Shown here piece after piece: positions 32,356-41,825 of a stretch of 64,000 nt of DNA. The position numbers and the translations under genes are program-made. The stretch lies in assembly GCF_004341235.1 (NCBI RefSeq), contig NZ_SLUP01000003.1:124001-188000 (forward strand), read 5' to 3'. Each line of letters starts with the position of its first letter. Within the stretch, counting starts at the first letter, position 1. The stretch is from Mariniflexile fucanivorans. Its GTDB lineage: Bacteria; Bacteroidota; Bacteroidia; Flavobacteriales; Flavobacteriaceae. The notes under the pieces are model-generated. The model saw nothing but the letters and a program-made list of their open reading frames with translations. It searched no databases and was not told where the DNA came from.

Positions 32356-33528
32356 ATGAACCCATCAGCTAAAGGCTGGATAAAAAAATTGCTTAAAGAA
32401 GTAGCAAAAAACAACTCTTTTTTAAACGTTGAAAGTGAAACCTTTTATAACGCTTTAAAGGATTGCGGATTTATTTATGGCAGTAATTTTGACATTGTTT
32501 GTAATGTTATCAATAATAAAGATTTTACAGACGAAGAGCTTTCTAAAACCAATTTATGTTTAGCGCTACTTTACACACATAAAAATACGGGATCTGAGAC
32601 TCCTTTTGTTGATAGTGTCATTAATTTTTACACCGAAATAAACGAACTTAAAACATCATTCCTTTTTGGGTTGCTTGGTGAAAAAAAATCTAATGAACAA
32701 TTAGAAAAAATAATACATAAGCGTATTCAAATTGATGACAATTTCATCACTAAAAACTTTAATTATTTTATTATAAACGCTCTATTATATGTAGATGTAT
32801 TGGCTTACGAAGCGTTTTTAAAGCATAAATCGATATCTGTTGATTATATTAAAAACTTAGAATCTACAATTGAAGCGGTTTCTTTAAATGCCTTGAATTC
32901 AAAAGCATCAAAAAACAAATATGATGATAGTTTAATAAAATTATTTGAATCGTCTTTACGATTTCATAATAGCACGCCTCTAGTTTATTCTGATGCCATA
33001 AAAAACATTCATAGCATTTTAGAAAAATATTATATTCTGGATTTAGCATGTATGGCAACTTGGAATGACCAAACTATTGACAAGAAAGAGCAAGCATTTT
33101 TAATTCAATTAAGTACCGATTTGCAGCTGGATGCTTTACATATAAAACAATCAATAAAAACTATAAACACCTTTTACAATTTACATAGAGACAGCATTGC
33201 ACTGCTAAGCTCTGGCAACATGGCGAAGAGTTTTTACAATAACTCTACTAAAATGGTAAAAAAATTAATTATTAGAAATAGTAAACGCCTATACCAAGAA
33301 TTGAAAGATAGTAAGGAGCTTATGGTATTACTCACACAGTCTACCCAACGCGATTTAACTGCAGCAGAGCAAAAAAAGGTACAAGAACAACTATTGGATA
33401 TTTTTAAATCCATACCAAGTCTTGCTATATTCCTTTTACCTGGAGGTGCTTTATTATTACCATTAGTAGTGAAATTTATTCCCAAACTGCTCCCATCTGC
33501 ATTTGATGAGAACAGAATTGAAGAATAA
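32356..33528 (+). CDS. LETM1-like protein
   Basis: The 390-residue, mostly helical protein begins MNPSAKGWIKKLLKEVAKN. It ends with a stretch typical of bacterial LETM1-related proteins: LTAAEQKKVQEQLLDIFKSIPSLAIFLLPGGALLLPLVVKFIPKLLPSAFDENR (about 335-390), including the PGG loop after a hydrophobic helix. In mitochondria LETM1 acts in cation exchange; the bacterial role is not established. It has its own promoter and is followed by an inverted repeat (about 33537-33574) without a long T tract. Confidence 0.75.
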   Translation: MNPSAKGWIKKLLKEVAKNNSFLNVESETFYNALKDCGFIYGSNFDIVCNVINNKDFTDEELSKTNLCLALLYTHKNTGSETPFVDSVINFYTEINELKTSFLFGLLGEKKSNEQLEKIIHKRIQIDDNFITKNFNYFIINALLYVDVLAYEAFLKHKSISVDYIKNLESTIEAVSLNALNSKASKNKYDDSLIKLFESSLRFHNSTPLVYSDAIKNIHSILEKYYILDLACMATWNDQTIDKKEQAFLIQLSTDLQLDALHIKQSIKTINTFYNLHRDSIALLSSGNMAKSFYNNSTKMVKKLIIRNSKRLYQELKDSKELMVLLTQSTQRDLTAAEQKKVQEQLLDIFKSIPSLAIFLLPGGALLLPLVVKFIPKLLPSAFDENRIEE

Positions 33529-33596
33529 AAAACCTAAAAAGGTTTAAATTCCATATAATGGAAATTCCAAACCTGACAAATAAGAAACTTAATAAA

Positions 33597-33636
33597 AATA
33601 AAACACGAATCTTTAGTGGAAATTCGTGTCAAAAAA
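33597..33636 (-). terminator. Intrinsic terminator of the Fic gene
   Basis: ACACGAAT and ATTCGTGT form an 8-bp stem. Reading the minus strand it ends in a T-rich run directly downstream of the Fic stop codon. Confidence 0.75.
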
Positions 33637-34605
33637 TTAACGGTTGCGTTTCCTATTTAAAATATAGTCATCAATGGCCTTTTTGGTAGTAAACCAATTT
33701 CTACCTTCTTTGTGCGCATCAATCTTACCTTGTCTAGCAAGCAAACTCACATATTCTTGACCATAAATTACATCAGGTTCTTCAACTATATCGGCTATAC
33801 TTTTATAATCGTAATCACTATTGGGTAAAGTGCTTAAATAAATATTCAAAGTACGCTCCACAGCTTGACACATTAATAACATCAATTTATCATAATTGCC
33901 ATTATTTGCTTGATTTAAGGCTTCATAATATTTTTTTCGATCGTTTTTTAATATGATAGCTGGCGGAAAACCTGCTTTCATTAAAATTAAATTCATGGCT
34001 AAACGCACCGTTCTTCCGTTTCCATCAAAAAAAGGATGAATCCAAACCATTTTATGATGAAAAAAAGTAGCCAATTCAATAACATTTAATTGTTTTGGAT
34101 TTGAATTTACAAACACCACCAAATCATCAAGTAAATCGGGTACTTTGTTGGCATTTGGCGGAATAAAATTAGCACCTGAAATCCTTACGCCACCATTCCT
34201 TAATCTACCTGCAAAATCATCCTCAATGGAGCGTAAAACCAACCCATGTAGCGATAACACATCATGACTATTAAACACATAATCTGGATGAATTAAAGTG
34301 TACAAATAGTTGATGGCGTGCTCGTGGTTTTTAGCCTCAAAATGTTCTCTTAAAGATTTCCCTTTTATGGTTATGCCCTCCTGCAAGACTAATTGTGTTT
34401 CCCTAAGGTTTAAAGTATTGCCTTCTATACTATTAGAGTTGTAAGTCCATTCTATGGTAAGTGCCTCTTTAATTTTAAACAAGGCACTATTAGGCAATGT
34501 TCTGGCTGCATTTAAGCTTTTTAGTTTATCAAACAAACGCTCAAATGTTGGGTTTAATATTTCTCTATATGTTACATCTATTGTCCACACACCACAAAGA
34601 TACAA
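33637..34605 (-). CDS. Fic-family AMPylator-type protein with C-terminal winged helix
   Basis: The 322-residue frame carries the Fic catalytic motif HPFFDGNGRTVR at 190-201 with catalytic His190. It also has an N-terminal inhibitory motif (SNSIEGN, Glu61), which makes it a class II self-inhibited Fic enzyme. The last 60 residues (SIADIVEEPDVIYGQEYVSLLARQGKIDAHKEGRNWFTTKKAIDDYI) look like a small DNA-binding or helix-turn-helix module. Fic proteins transfer AMP from ATP to protein hydroxyls. The start is uncertain: the -7-like box TATCTTTG at 34595-34602 covers codons 2-4, so translation may begin at GTG 34590 (residue 6). It stands alone, with no antitoxin gene beside it. Confidence 0.88.
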   Translation of the reverse strand: MYLCGVWTIDVTYREILNPTFERLFDKLKSLNAARTLPNSALFKIKEALTIEWTYNSNSIEGNTLNLRETQLVLQEGITIKGKSLREHFEAKNHEHAINYLYTLIHPDYVFNSHDVLSLHGLVLRSIEDDFAGRLRNGGVRISGANFIPPNANKVPDLLDDLVVFVNSNPKQLNVIELATFFHHKMVWIHPFFDGNGRTVRLAMNLILMKAGFPPAIILKNDRKKYYEALNQANNGNYDKLMLLMCQAVERTLNIYLSTLPNSDYDYKSIADIVEEPDVIYGQEYVSLLARQGKIDAHKEGRNWFTTKKAIDDYILNRKRNR

Positions 34606-34727
34606 ATTAATCGGATATATTAATTTTTTAACTTATCCGATATTAAATTATTTTTTAAAATAAAGAAATATATTTAATTCCAATTTTTTTCTATTAGCTT
34701 TACAAAAAACTAATCAGCCAAAAACAA

Positions 34728-35723
34728 ATGACAACTTACACAATATCAGAAATTAATACCATTCTAAAAGGGGAGCTTATTGGTAATACGACTGAAAAAA
34801 TAACAGGTCCCGAACAATTACAAAGCGCCAAAAGCAATCATATTTCATTTATTGGAAGTCAAAAATATTTAAAATATTGGGCAGACTCAAAAGCTTGTGC
34901 TGTCGTGGTAAATGACAATATAAAAATTGAACCAAGTGATAATCGTGCCATCATTAAGGTGAAAAATGCCGATTTAGCGATGGCTAAAATATTAGAGCTA
35001 TTCAATCCGCCACCACCAGTTTTTGATACCGATATTCACCCAACAACCGTTATTCACGATACGGCGAAAATTGGTTCTGGTTGTAAAATTGGCCCTAATT
35101 GTTATGTTGGTAAAGATGTTGAATTAGGTAATAATGTAATTTTATACCCCAATGTATGTGTGTTTGATGAAACTATTATTGGTGATAATACGGTAATATG
35201 GTCTGGAACCGTTATTCGCGAACGCTGTATTATTGGAAGCCACTGTATTTTTCATACCAATGTAAGTATTGGCGCCGATGGTTTTGGATACAGACCCAGT
35301 GATGATGGACGAGGACTGGTTAAAATACCACAAATTGGTAACGTTATTATCGGGCATTATGTTGAAATTGGAGCCAACTCGTGTGTAGACCGCGCTAAAT
35401 TTAGCTCGACTATTGTAGGCGATGGCTGTAAAATTGACAATCTTGTACAAATTGCTCATAACAGTATTATGGGACGCTCGTGCATTATGGCTGGACATAG
35501 CGGACTTGCAGGTTCAGTAACTTTAGGAGATGGCGTTATTATTGGTGGAAGTGCTTCAATTAAAGACCATACCACTATACATTCTGGGGCTACTGTTGGT
35601 GCTGGTTCTGGTGTTGTGGGCGATGTTGAAGCTGGAAAAACCGTGTTGGGATATCCGGCGCAAGATGCTAGAGATATGTTGAAACAATGGGTGGCCATGC
35701 GTCAGTTTATGAAAAAACAATAA
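34728..35723 (+). CDS. lpxD: UDP-3-O-(3-hydroxyacyl)glucosamine N-acyltransferase
   Basis: The 331-residue protein has the LpxD layout: an N-terminal uridine-binding domain (about 1-100, ISFIGSQKYLKYWADSKACAVVV), a left-handed beta helix (about 105-300) with the catalytic His244 in DNLVQIAHNS, and a C-terminal helix. SIGADGFGYRPSDDGRGLVKIPQIGNVIIGHYVEIGANSCVDRA is diagnostic. It adds the N-linked acyl chain in lipid A synthesis, in the cytoplasm. The other lpx genes are not beside it; flavobacteria often carry a second lpxD elsewhere, so this could be the stand-alone paralogue. Confidence 0.9.
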   Translation: MTTYTISEINTILKGELIGNTTEKITGPEQLQSAKSNHISFIGSQKYLKYWADSKACAVVVNDNIKIEPSDNRAIIKVKNADLAMAKILELFNPPPPVFDTDIHPTTVIHDTAKIGSGCKIGPNCYVGKDVELGNNVILYPNVCVFDETIIGDNTVIWSGTVIRERCIIGSHCIFHTNVSIGADGFGYRPSDDGRGLVKIPQIGNVIIGHYVEIGANSCVDRAKFSSTIVGDGCKIDNLVQIAHNSIMGRSCIMAGHSGLAGSVTLGDGVIIGGSASIKDHTTIHSGATVGAGSGVVGDVEAGKTVLGYPAQDARDMLKQWVAMRQFMKKQ

Positions 35724-35768
35724 CTATCTTATTTACCTAGAATTTCATTAAATTTACACGCTTTTTTT

Positions 35769-35942
35769 GCGTTAGGGATAGCAGTGAAAATCCTTTTTAA
35801 AACCTATTGAAAAAAAACTTTGGTAAAGACTAAAAATTTATAAGAGATTTTGTCGTGCTTCCTTACAATAACTTTTTTAAAAAGATTGTAACGAATAGCC
35901 CGACCCGGTTCCTGAACTTGTTTCAGGATAAGGGTAACGCCC
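35769..35942 (-). repeat. Dispersed repeat family R, copy 2 (long form)
   Basis: Read on the minus strand it has GGGCGTTACCC, GGGTCGGGCTATTCGTTACAA and CACTGCTATCCCTAACGC in order. An AT-rich block of about 90 bp sits in the middle, and a nested CCTGAA/TTCAGG hairpin lies near one end. It fills most of the gap between lpxD and the GNAT-nitrilase gene. Confidence 0.75.
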
Positions 35943-35979
35943 AAATAATTATTAATATTAAAAAAGAATTAATTTATAC

Positions 35980-37503
35980 ATGATACGTAATATTGAAAAC
36001 ATAGAATTACAGTATTTAACATTGGAAGACTACCAACAACTTAAAGAAGTCATGATTGAAGCTTACGCAAGTATGCCTGGGTCGTACTGGAGAAAATACC
36101 ATATAAAATCTTTAATTGAAAAATTCCCGGAAGGGCAAGTAGTTATTAAAGTAAATGGGCAGTTGGCCGGTTGCGCTTTATCTATTATTTTAGATTACAA
36201 CCAATTTGACGATCACCATACCTACGAAGATATTACGGGGAATTTCACGTTTAGTACGCATACCGATAGAGGCGATGTACTTTACGGTATTGATGTGTTT
36301 ATAAAGAAAGAATATAGAGGTTTACGACTTGGGAGACGTTTGTACGATTACCGAAAAGAGCTTACTGAAAAACTAAACCTGAGAGGTATTGCGTTTGGTG
36401 GCAGAATACCAAATTACCACAAGCACGCCGACCAAATGAGCCCTAAAGAATATATTAACAAGGTTAGAAGAAAAGAAATTCACGACCCAGTTTTAAACTT
36501 TCAGATATCGAACGATTTTCATCCTTCCAAAATATTAAAAGGTTATTTGGAAGGTGATACGGCTTCGGGGGAATTTGCGGTTTTATTGGAATGGGATAAC
36601 ATTTATTACGAAAAGAAAACCAACAAGGCTATTACTAAGAAAAAAGTTATTCGCCTGGGCTTAATACAATGGCAAATGCGTTTGTATAAAGACATGGAAG
36701 AATTGATGCAACAAGCAGAGTTTTTTATAGATTCTGTATCTGCCTACCGTTCGGATTTCGCCTTGTTTCCAGAGTTTTTTAACGCTCCTTTAATGGCAGA
36801 CCATAACCACATGAGCGAAAGTCAGGCTATTCGGGAATTGGCTGCATATACGCCAACCATTGTGAAAAAGTTTTCGGAATTTGCTATTTCATACAACATC
36901 AATATTATTACTGGTAGTATGCCCGAATTAAGAGGCGATTTATTATACAATGTGGGGTATTTATGTAAGCGCGATGGAACAACAGAACGCTACGAAAAAC
37001 TACATGTAACACCCGATGAAGCTAAAGTTTGGGGCATGCAAGGTGGTAACGAATTAAAAACGTTTGATACAGACTGTGGAAAAATTGGTATTTTAATTTG
37101 TTATGATGCTGAATTCCCTGAATTAAGCAGAATTCTTGCCGATGAAGGTATGGACATATTATTTGTACCGTTTTTAACCGATACTCAAAATGGATATTCT
37201 AGAGTGCGCCATTGCGCCCAAGCACGCGCTATAGAAAACGAATGTTATGTTGCCATTGCGGGTAGCGTTGGCAACTTACCAAAAGTACATAATATGGATA
37301 TACAGTTTGCACAATCTATGGTGTTTACGCCCTGCGATTTTGCATTTCCTGCAAACGGTATTAAAGCCGAAGCAACCACCAATACCGAAATGATTTTAAT
37401 TGCCGATGTTGATATTGACATGCTTCGCGAACTAAACCAATTTGGTAGCGTTAGAAACTTACGTGATAGACGTAAAGATTTGTTTGACTTACGGAAGAAA
37501 TAG
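35980..37503 (+). CDS. GNAT acetyltransferase-carbon-nitrogen hydrolase fusion
   Basis: The 507-residue protein joins two enzymes. Residues about 1-205 are a GNAT domain (GDVLYGIDVFIKKEYRGLRLGRRLYDYRKELTEKLNLRGIAFGGRIPNY). Residues about 225-505 are a nitrilase-superfamily amidohydrolase with the catalytic triad Glu265 (FPEFF), Lys340 (YEKLH) and Cys374 (LICYDAEFPE). Such fusions are widespread in bacteria; the substrate is not established. The gene stands alone, with a repeat upstream and a MITE-like element 24 bp downstream that probably ends its transcript. Confidence 0.92.
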   Translation: MIRNIENIELQYLTLEDYQQLKEVMIEAYASMPGSYWRKYHIKSLIEKFPEGQVVIKVNGQLAGCALSIILDYNQFDDHHTYEDITGNFTFSTHTDRGDVLYGIDVFIKKEYRGLRLGRRLYDYRKELTEKLNLRGIAFGGRIPNYHKHADQMSPKEYINKVRRKEIHDPVLNFQISNDFHPSKILKGYLEGDTASGEFAVLLEWDNIYYEKKTNKAITKKKVIRLGLIQWQMRLYKDMEELMQQAEFFIDSVSAYRSDFALFPEFFNAPLMADHNHMSESQAIRELAAYTPTIVKKFSEFAISYNINIITGSMPELRGDLLYNVGYLCKRDGTTERYEKLHVTPDEAKVWGMQGGNELKTFDTDCGKIGILICYDAEFPELSRILADEGMDILFVPFLTDTQNGYSRVRHCAQARAIENECYVAIAGSVGNLPKVHNMDIQFAQSMVFTPCDFAFPANGIKAEATTNTEMILIADVDIDMLRELNQFGSVRNLRDRRKDLFDLRKK

Positions 37504-37527
37504 ATTTTTAAGACATCTAAATATTCG

Positions 37528-37664
37528 AAGAGGCTGTCTGAAAAGTGTATTATATTTACTTTGTCAGGTTAAGCTTGTCGAAACCGATGTTGATTATCAG
37601 TAGGTTAAAATATTTCGACAAGCTCAATATGACACAGAATTATACTTTTCAGACAGCCTCTTTT
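37528..37664 (-). repeat. MITE-like element, copy 2
   Basis: The ends are GAGGCTGTCTGAAAAGTGTA and its near-exact complement. Read on the minus strand, it aligns over its whole length to copy 1 (25044-25184) with only about a dozen differences. Confidence 0.8.
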
Positions 37665-37717
37665 CATTATTTGAAATTTAGCTCTTGACTTTGTAAAAAA
37701 TTTCAACTATATTCGTT

Positions 37718-37725
37718 TAGATTTG
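37718..37725 (+). promoter_or_regulatory. -7 box upstream of a hypothetical gene
   Basis: TAGATTTG matches TAnnTTTG. A TTTG at 37690-37693 is a possible -33 element, 24 bp upstream, which is slightly long. The gene start is at 37772. Confidence 0.4.
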
Positions 37726-37771
37726 GATATGAAATATTAAAACTGCTTCATATCAAGCCGTTAGCATATAT

Positions 37772-38572
37772 ATGAAAAGAACAGTCCTTTATATAATCTT
37801 ATTTTCAATAAACATCGTTTTTTCTCAATATAGAAACTATTCTTCACAACCCTACTCGCTCCCAGATTTGTTAATATGGGAAAATGACACAATTCAAATT
37901 CAAACTTTCCCTTTAGAATGTCTGCCTAAATTTGACCAAAAAAATCTTTTCGACAACAAAGAAGTAAAACCTGAATGTTGGGGTTGTTTAAAAAATTATA
38001 TTGCTGAATGGAAAATTATAAATAGTGAACTATATTTATCTAACATATACAGTTACAACTTTAAAAAAGATAGTATAAAAACGGATTTGAATAAATTATT
38101 TCCTCATAAAACAAAAAATAATTTAGTTTTAGTCGACTGGTATTCTGGCAGTCTTTTTGTACCAAAAGGAGAACATATATGGATGAGTCAAAGTCCAGGT
38201 TTCCCAATTTACGAATCAGAGTGGGAATTAAATATCGAAAAAGGACAAATTGAAAATATGGAACTTGAAAATGGCAACTATTATAAATCCATTTACACTA
38301 AGAATACGAAAAACTTAATAACTTTTATTGAAAATAATTTAGACCAAAAAACTATAAATGAATTGAAAAATAAAAAAATTTCTATTTATTTAAAAACGGG
38401 TAAATCAAAATATGATTTTTCTATTTCAAAAATCAAAGGAATTGCTAACAAAAACTTAGAAACAAAACTTGTTGAAGTTTTAAACAAATTACCCGATTAT
38501 GACTATTATTTTAGACATGGTGAAGCTCTAAACATTATTTTTTCAATAACATTTATAGACAATCGGCCTTGA
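37772..38572 (+). CDS. Hypothetical secreted protein
   Basis: The 266-residue product starts with a signal peptide (MKRTVLYIILFSINIVFSQ). The mature part has WGCLKNYIAEWKIINSELYLSNIYSYNF and GSLFVPKGEHIWMSQSPGFPIYESEWELNIEKGQI, with a CWGC pair near residues 69-72, and a C-terminal half that resembles an energy-transducer-like alpha/beta domain (LETKLVEVLNKLPDY). I do not recognise the family. It is flanked by a MITE and a decayed frame, is more AT-rich than its neighbours, and looks like an accessory insertion. Confidence 0.6.
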   Translation: MKRTVLYIILFSINIVFSQYRNYSSQPYSLPDLLIWENDTIQIQTFPLECLPKFDQKNLFDNKEVKPECWGCLKNYIAEWKIINSELYLSNIYSYNFKKDSIKTDLNKLFPHKTKNNLVLVDWYSGSLFVPKGEHIWMSQSPGFPIYESEWELNIEKGQIENMELENGNYYKSIYTKNTKNLITFIENNLDQKTINELKNKKISIYLKTGKSKYDFSISKIKGIANKNLETKLVEVLNKLPDYDYYFRHGEALNIIFSITFIDNRP

Positions 38573-38806
38573 AAAAATAAAACACAAATACTTTTAGACG
38601 AGAAAGAAACTTTCAAAACCTTTTTTGAAAAAGCAAATTTAAACCCAAATACCCATTTAATTAAAGGCGTCATTTGTGGCTACTGGATAGAAGGTATTGA
38701 ATACACATTAACTAAACAAGTATGATATTTAGATAAGTTAGTTGATGAATTAGCCAAAGTACGTGAAATTGAGAACGTTTTCTTGTTGAATAACATTGAA
38801 ATTTAA
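38573..38806 (+). pseudogene. Decayed gene fragment with in-frame TGA
   Basis: The same frame as the preceding gene stays readable after its TGA: KTQILLDEKETFKTFFEKANLNPNTHLIKGVICGYWIEGIEYTLTKQV, TGA at 38723-38725, then YLDKLVDELAKVREIENVFLLNNIEI and TAA at 38804. It has no start codon of its own. This is a 5'-truncated, interrupted remnant of an unidentified protein. Confidence 0.55.
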
Positions 38807-38888
38807 CGACTTACTTTCGCAAAAAAACCATTTAAAACTTTGTGATTTCTTTAATAACAATTACTTACCAAAATGTGCTTTTACTTAA

Positions 38889-38896
38889 TATATTTG
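38889..38896 (+). promoter_or_regulatory. -7 box upstream of the AsmA-like gene
   Basis: TATATTTG lies 46 bp before the GTG start at 38942. No -33 TTG is seen at the usual distance. Confidence 0.4.
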
Positions 38897-38941
38897 CCTG
38901 ATTTTTAAAACGATGATTCTTAATCTTAAAATCGTACCAAA

Positions 38942-41818
38942 GTGAAGTATTCAGGTGGAAAAATAATAACAAAAACGCTTAAAATAACAGGCGTTTTTAT
39001 TGTATCAGTACTCGTATTTATTATTGTGTTCCCGATGTTATTTCCGGATTATGTAACCGATAAAATAAAGCAATTAGCAAACAACAACTTAAAAGGCGAA
39101 CTTAGTTTTACCAAAGCCAATTTATCTTTTTTCACCCACTTCCCTTCCCTAACTTTAGATCTTGAAGATTTTTTACTTAAAGGCTCTGAACCTTTTAAAA
39201 ACGACACTTTAGTATCTGCGAACCAAATTTCATTGGGTATAAATGTAAGCCGTTTAATTTTTTCAAAATCTGTAAATGTAGACGGTATTTATATAGACAA
39301 AGCATTTGTAAATATTAAAGTCAACAAAAATGGTGGCGCCAACTACAATGTATATGTTTCTGAAAATAAAGATGTTGAAAACGATGAATCATCTGCTAAA
39401 GTAAGATTAAGACGTATTAAAATTACCGATACACACTTGGTTTATAATGATGCTTCTACCGATATTTTAATTGATGCGAAGGGATTTAATTATTTAGGAA
39501 AAGGCAAACTAGATGAAGCTATTTTCGATTTACAAACCGAAGCTCAAATTGAATCGTTCGATTTTCAATTTGCAAAAGAACAATATCTTCAAAACAAAAA
39601 AGTAAATGCGAAGCTTGTTACAAAAATTAACACCAACTCCTTATCATTTATTTTCGACCAAAACGATTTAATGATCAATCAACTTCCTGTAGATTTTAAA
39701 GGGAAATTCAATTTTTTAAGTAATGGCTATAATCTTGATTTTGTTGTGAAATCTGAAAAAAGCCAATTATTAGACTTCTTTACGGCGCTTCCTCCACAAT
39801 ATGTTACTTGGTTAGGAAAAACAAAAATTGAGGGAGAAACCGACTTGTTCTTTTCTCTTAAAGGCAAGTACATTGCTTCAGAAAATATAAGTCCAGATGT
39901 TTTATTTAACATGAATATTAGAAATGGTTTAGTCGCTTATAATGAAGCTTTGGAACCTGCTAAGAATATTTATATGAATTTAAAAACAAAACTACCAGCT
40001 TTAAATCCTGATAAGGTGGAAGTGACTTTGGATTCTATTTATTTCAATTTAGGTAAAGACTATTTTAGTGCTATTTTGAATTTAAAAGGGTTAACCAATT
40101 CTGATATTGATGCCAAAATTAGGTCTAAAATAGATTTAGGCAAATTGCATAAAACCATTGGCGTTTCCGGATTCGATTTAAAAGGAAACTTATTTGCAGA
40201 CATTGTTGCAAAAGGAACCTATAACAAAGCTGAAAACAAATTCCCTAAAACCAAAGGAAATTTAGAACTTACCAATGCTTCAATTAAAACAGCATATTAC
40301 CCAAACCCAATAAAAGATATCAACTTTAAAGGTGCTATTTTAAACACCAACGGCACCATGGAAAGTTTGAGTTTGAACATTGAACCTGCTTCATTTGTAT
40401 TTGAAGACAAACCTTTTTATTTAACAGCTTCACTAAACAATTTTGAAGATATTAATTACAACATCAAAGCCAAAGGCGAACTGGATATTTCTAAAATCTA
40501 CAAGGTTTTTTCTCAAAAAGGTTTAGATCTTGAAGGGTACGCCAATGCCGATGTTTCGTTTAAAGGCAAGCAAAGTGATGCTACAAACGGTAATTATAAC
40601 GCCTTGGAAAACAAAGGAACTTTAGAACTTCGGAATATAAAAACAACTTCGGAATTTTTACCGCAAGCGTTCGTTATTAATAAAGGACTTTTCACCTTCA
40701 ATCAAGATAAAATGAACTTCACCAATTTTAATGCGTCTTATGGTGCCTCAAATTTCTTGATGAATGGTTACATGGAAAATGTTATTAATTTTGCACTTTC
40801 TGAAAATGAAATTCTAAAAGGAAATTTTTCTGTAAGCTCTAATTATTTAAATGTAGATGAATTTTTATCTTCGGTTAATGAAAACGAAGTAGAAACGGAT
40901 GCTGAAATTGCTAAAACTGAAACCGATACCGTAACAACAAGCACCGCAACGATAGGCGTTGTTGTCATTCCTAAAATATTTGATTTTAATTTAAATGCCA
41001 ACTTTAAAGAAGTTGATTTCCAAGATTTAAACATCCAAAATTTATTAGGGAACTTACAAATAAACCAAGGCACATTATCACTGAAAAACGTGAATTTCGG
41101 CATTATTGGAAGCACCGCTAGAATGACTGCAACATATAAAGATGAAACCGTAAATAAAGCAGATTTTGATTTTTCAATTAAAGCAGAAGATTTCGATATT
41201 CAAAAAGCATACACCAACATTAAAATGTTTAGAAACATAGCTTCGGCTGCTGAAAATGCAGAAGGTATTGTATCGCTCGACTATAAAGTAAAAGGAAAAT
41301 TAGATGGAAATATGACGCCTATTTACCCTTCGCTTGTTGGCGGTGGCACATTATCCATAAAAAATGTAAAGATGAAAGGTTTTAAAATGTTTAATGTGGT
41401 AAGTAAACAAACAGCAACCGATGCTTTTAAAGATCCCGACTTATCAAAAGTAGACATCAAAACCAATATAAAAAACAACATTATTAATATTGAACAATTT
41501 CGATTTAGAGTGGCAGGTTTTAGAACCAGAATTGAAGGACAAACTAGTTTTGACAACCAACTAAATATTAAAATGCGTTTAGGGTTACCGCCACTTGGCA
41601 TTATTGGAATTCCAATAAAAGTAACAGGCACCCAAGATAACCCGAATGTGAATATTGGCAAAAAAACTGAAGATCTGGAAGAAACGGAATATAATGAAAA
41701 TGATGTCCCTACGCCTACCACTGAAGTGATAGCGCTTCCTGTAAACCCCGTTCAAAACGACTCGATACCGAGTACTAATTTAAAAACAGAACCTACACTA
41801 GAACCGACTAACAACTAA
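38942..41818 (+). CDS. AsmA-like outer-membrane biogenesis protein
   Basis: The 958-residue protein has one N-terminal membrane segment (about 12-34). A long periplasmic beta-rich body follows that matches AsmA/TamB-like bridge proteins: the N-terminal AsmA signature (LKGELSFTKANLSFFTHFPSLTLDLEDFLLKG) and a C-terminal AsmA_2 region (KMKGFKMFNVVSKQTATDAFKDPDLSKVDIKTNIKNNI, LPPLGIIGIPIKVTGTQDNPNVNIG). Such proteins carry lipids between the membranes. The start is GTG. An 11-codon mini-frame (ATG at 38913) ends with TGA overlapping this GTG, which may couple translation. It is convergent with the LytTR gene, 7 bp apart. Confidence 0.88.
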   Translation: MKYSGGKIITKTLKITGVFIVSVLVFIIVFPMLFPDYVTDKIKQLANNNLKGELSFTKANLSFFTHFPSLTLDLEDFLLKGSEPFKNDTLVSANQISLGINVSRLIFSKSVNVDGIYIDKAFVNIKVNKNGGANYNVYVSENKDVENDESSAKVRLRRIKITDTHLVYNDASTDILIDAKGFNYLGKGKLDEAIFDLQTEAQIESFDFQFAKEQYLQNKKVNAKLVTKINTNSLSFIFDQNDLMINQLPVDFKGKFNFLSNGYNLDFVVKSEKSQLLDFFTALPPQYVTWLGKTKIEGETDLFFSLKGKYIASENISPDVLFNMNIRNGLVAYNEALEPAKNIYMNLKTKLPALNPDKVEVTLDSIYFNLGKDYFSAILNLKGLTNSDIDAKIRSKIDLGKLHKTIGVSGFDLKGNLFADIVAKGTYNKAENKFPKTKGNLELTNASIKTAYYPNPIKDINFKGAILNTNGTMESLSLNIEPASFVFEDKPFYLTASLNNFEDINYNIKAKGELDISKIYKVFSQKGLDLEGYANADVSFKGKQSDATNGNYNALENKGTLELRNIKTTSEFLPQAFVINKGLFTFNQDKMNFTNFNASYGASNFLMNGYMENVINFALSENEILKGNFSVSSNYLNVDEFLSSVNENEVETDAEIAKTETDTVTTSTATIGVVVIPKIFDFNLNANFKEVDFQDLNIQNLLGNLQINQGTLSLKNVNFGIIGSTARMTATYKDETVNKADFDFSIKAEDFDIQKAYTNIKMFRNIASAAENAEGIVSLDYKVKGKLDGNMTPIYPSLVGGGTLSIKNVKMKGFKMFNVVSKQTATDAFKDPDLSKVDIKTNIKNNIINIEQFRFRVAGFRTRIEGQTSFDNQLNIKMRLGLPPLGIIGIPIKVTGTQDNPNVNIGKKTEDLEETEYNENDVPTPTTEVIALPVNPVQNDSIPSTNLKTEPTLEPTNN

Positions 41819-41825
41819 TCACTAA

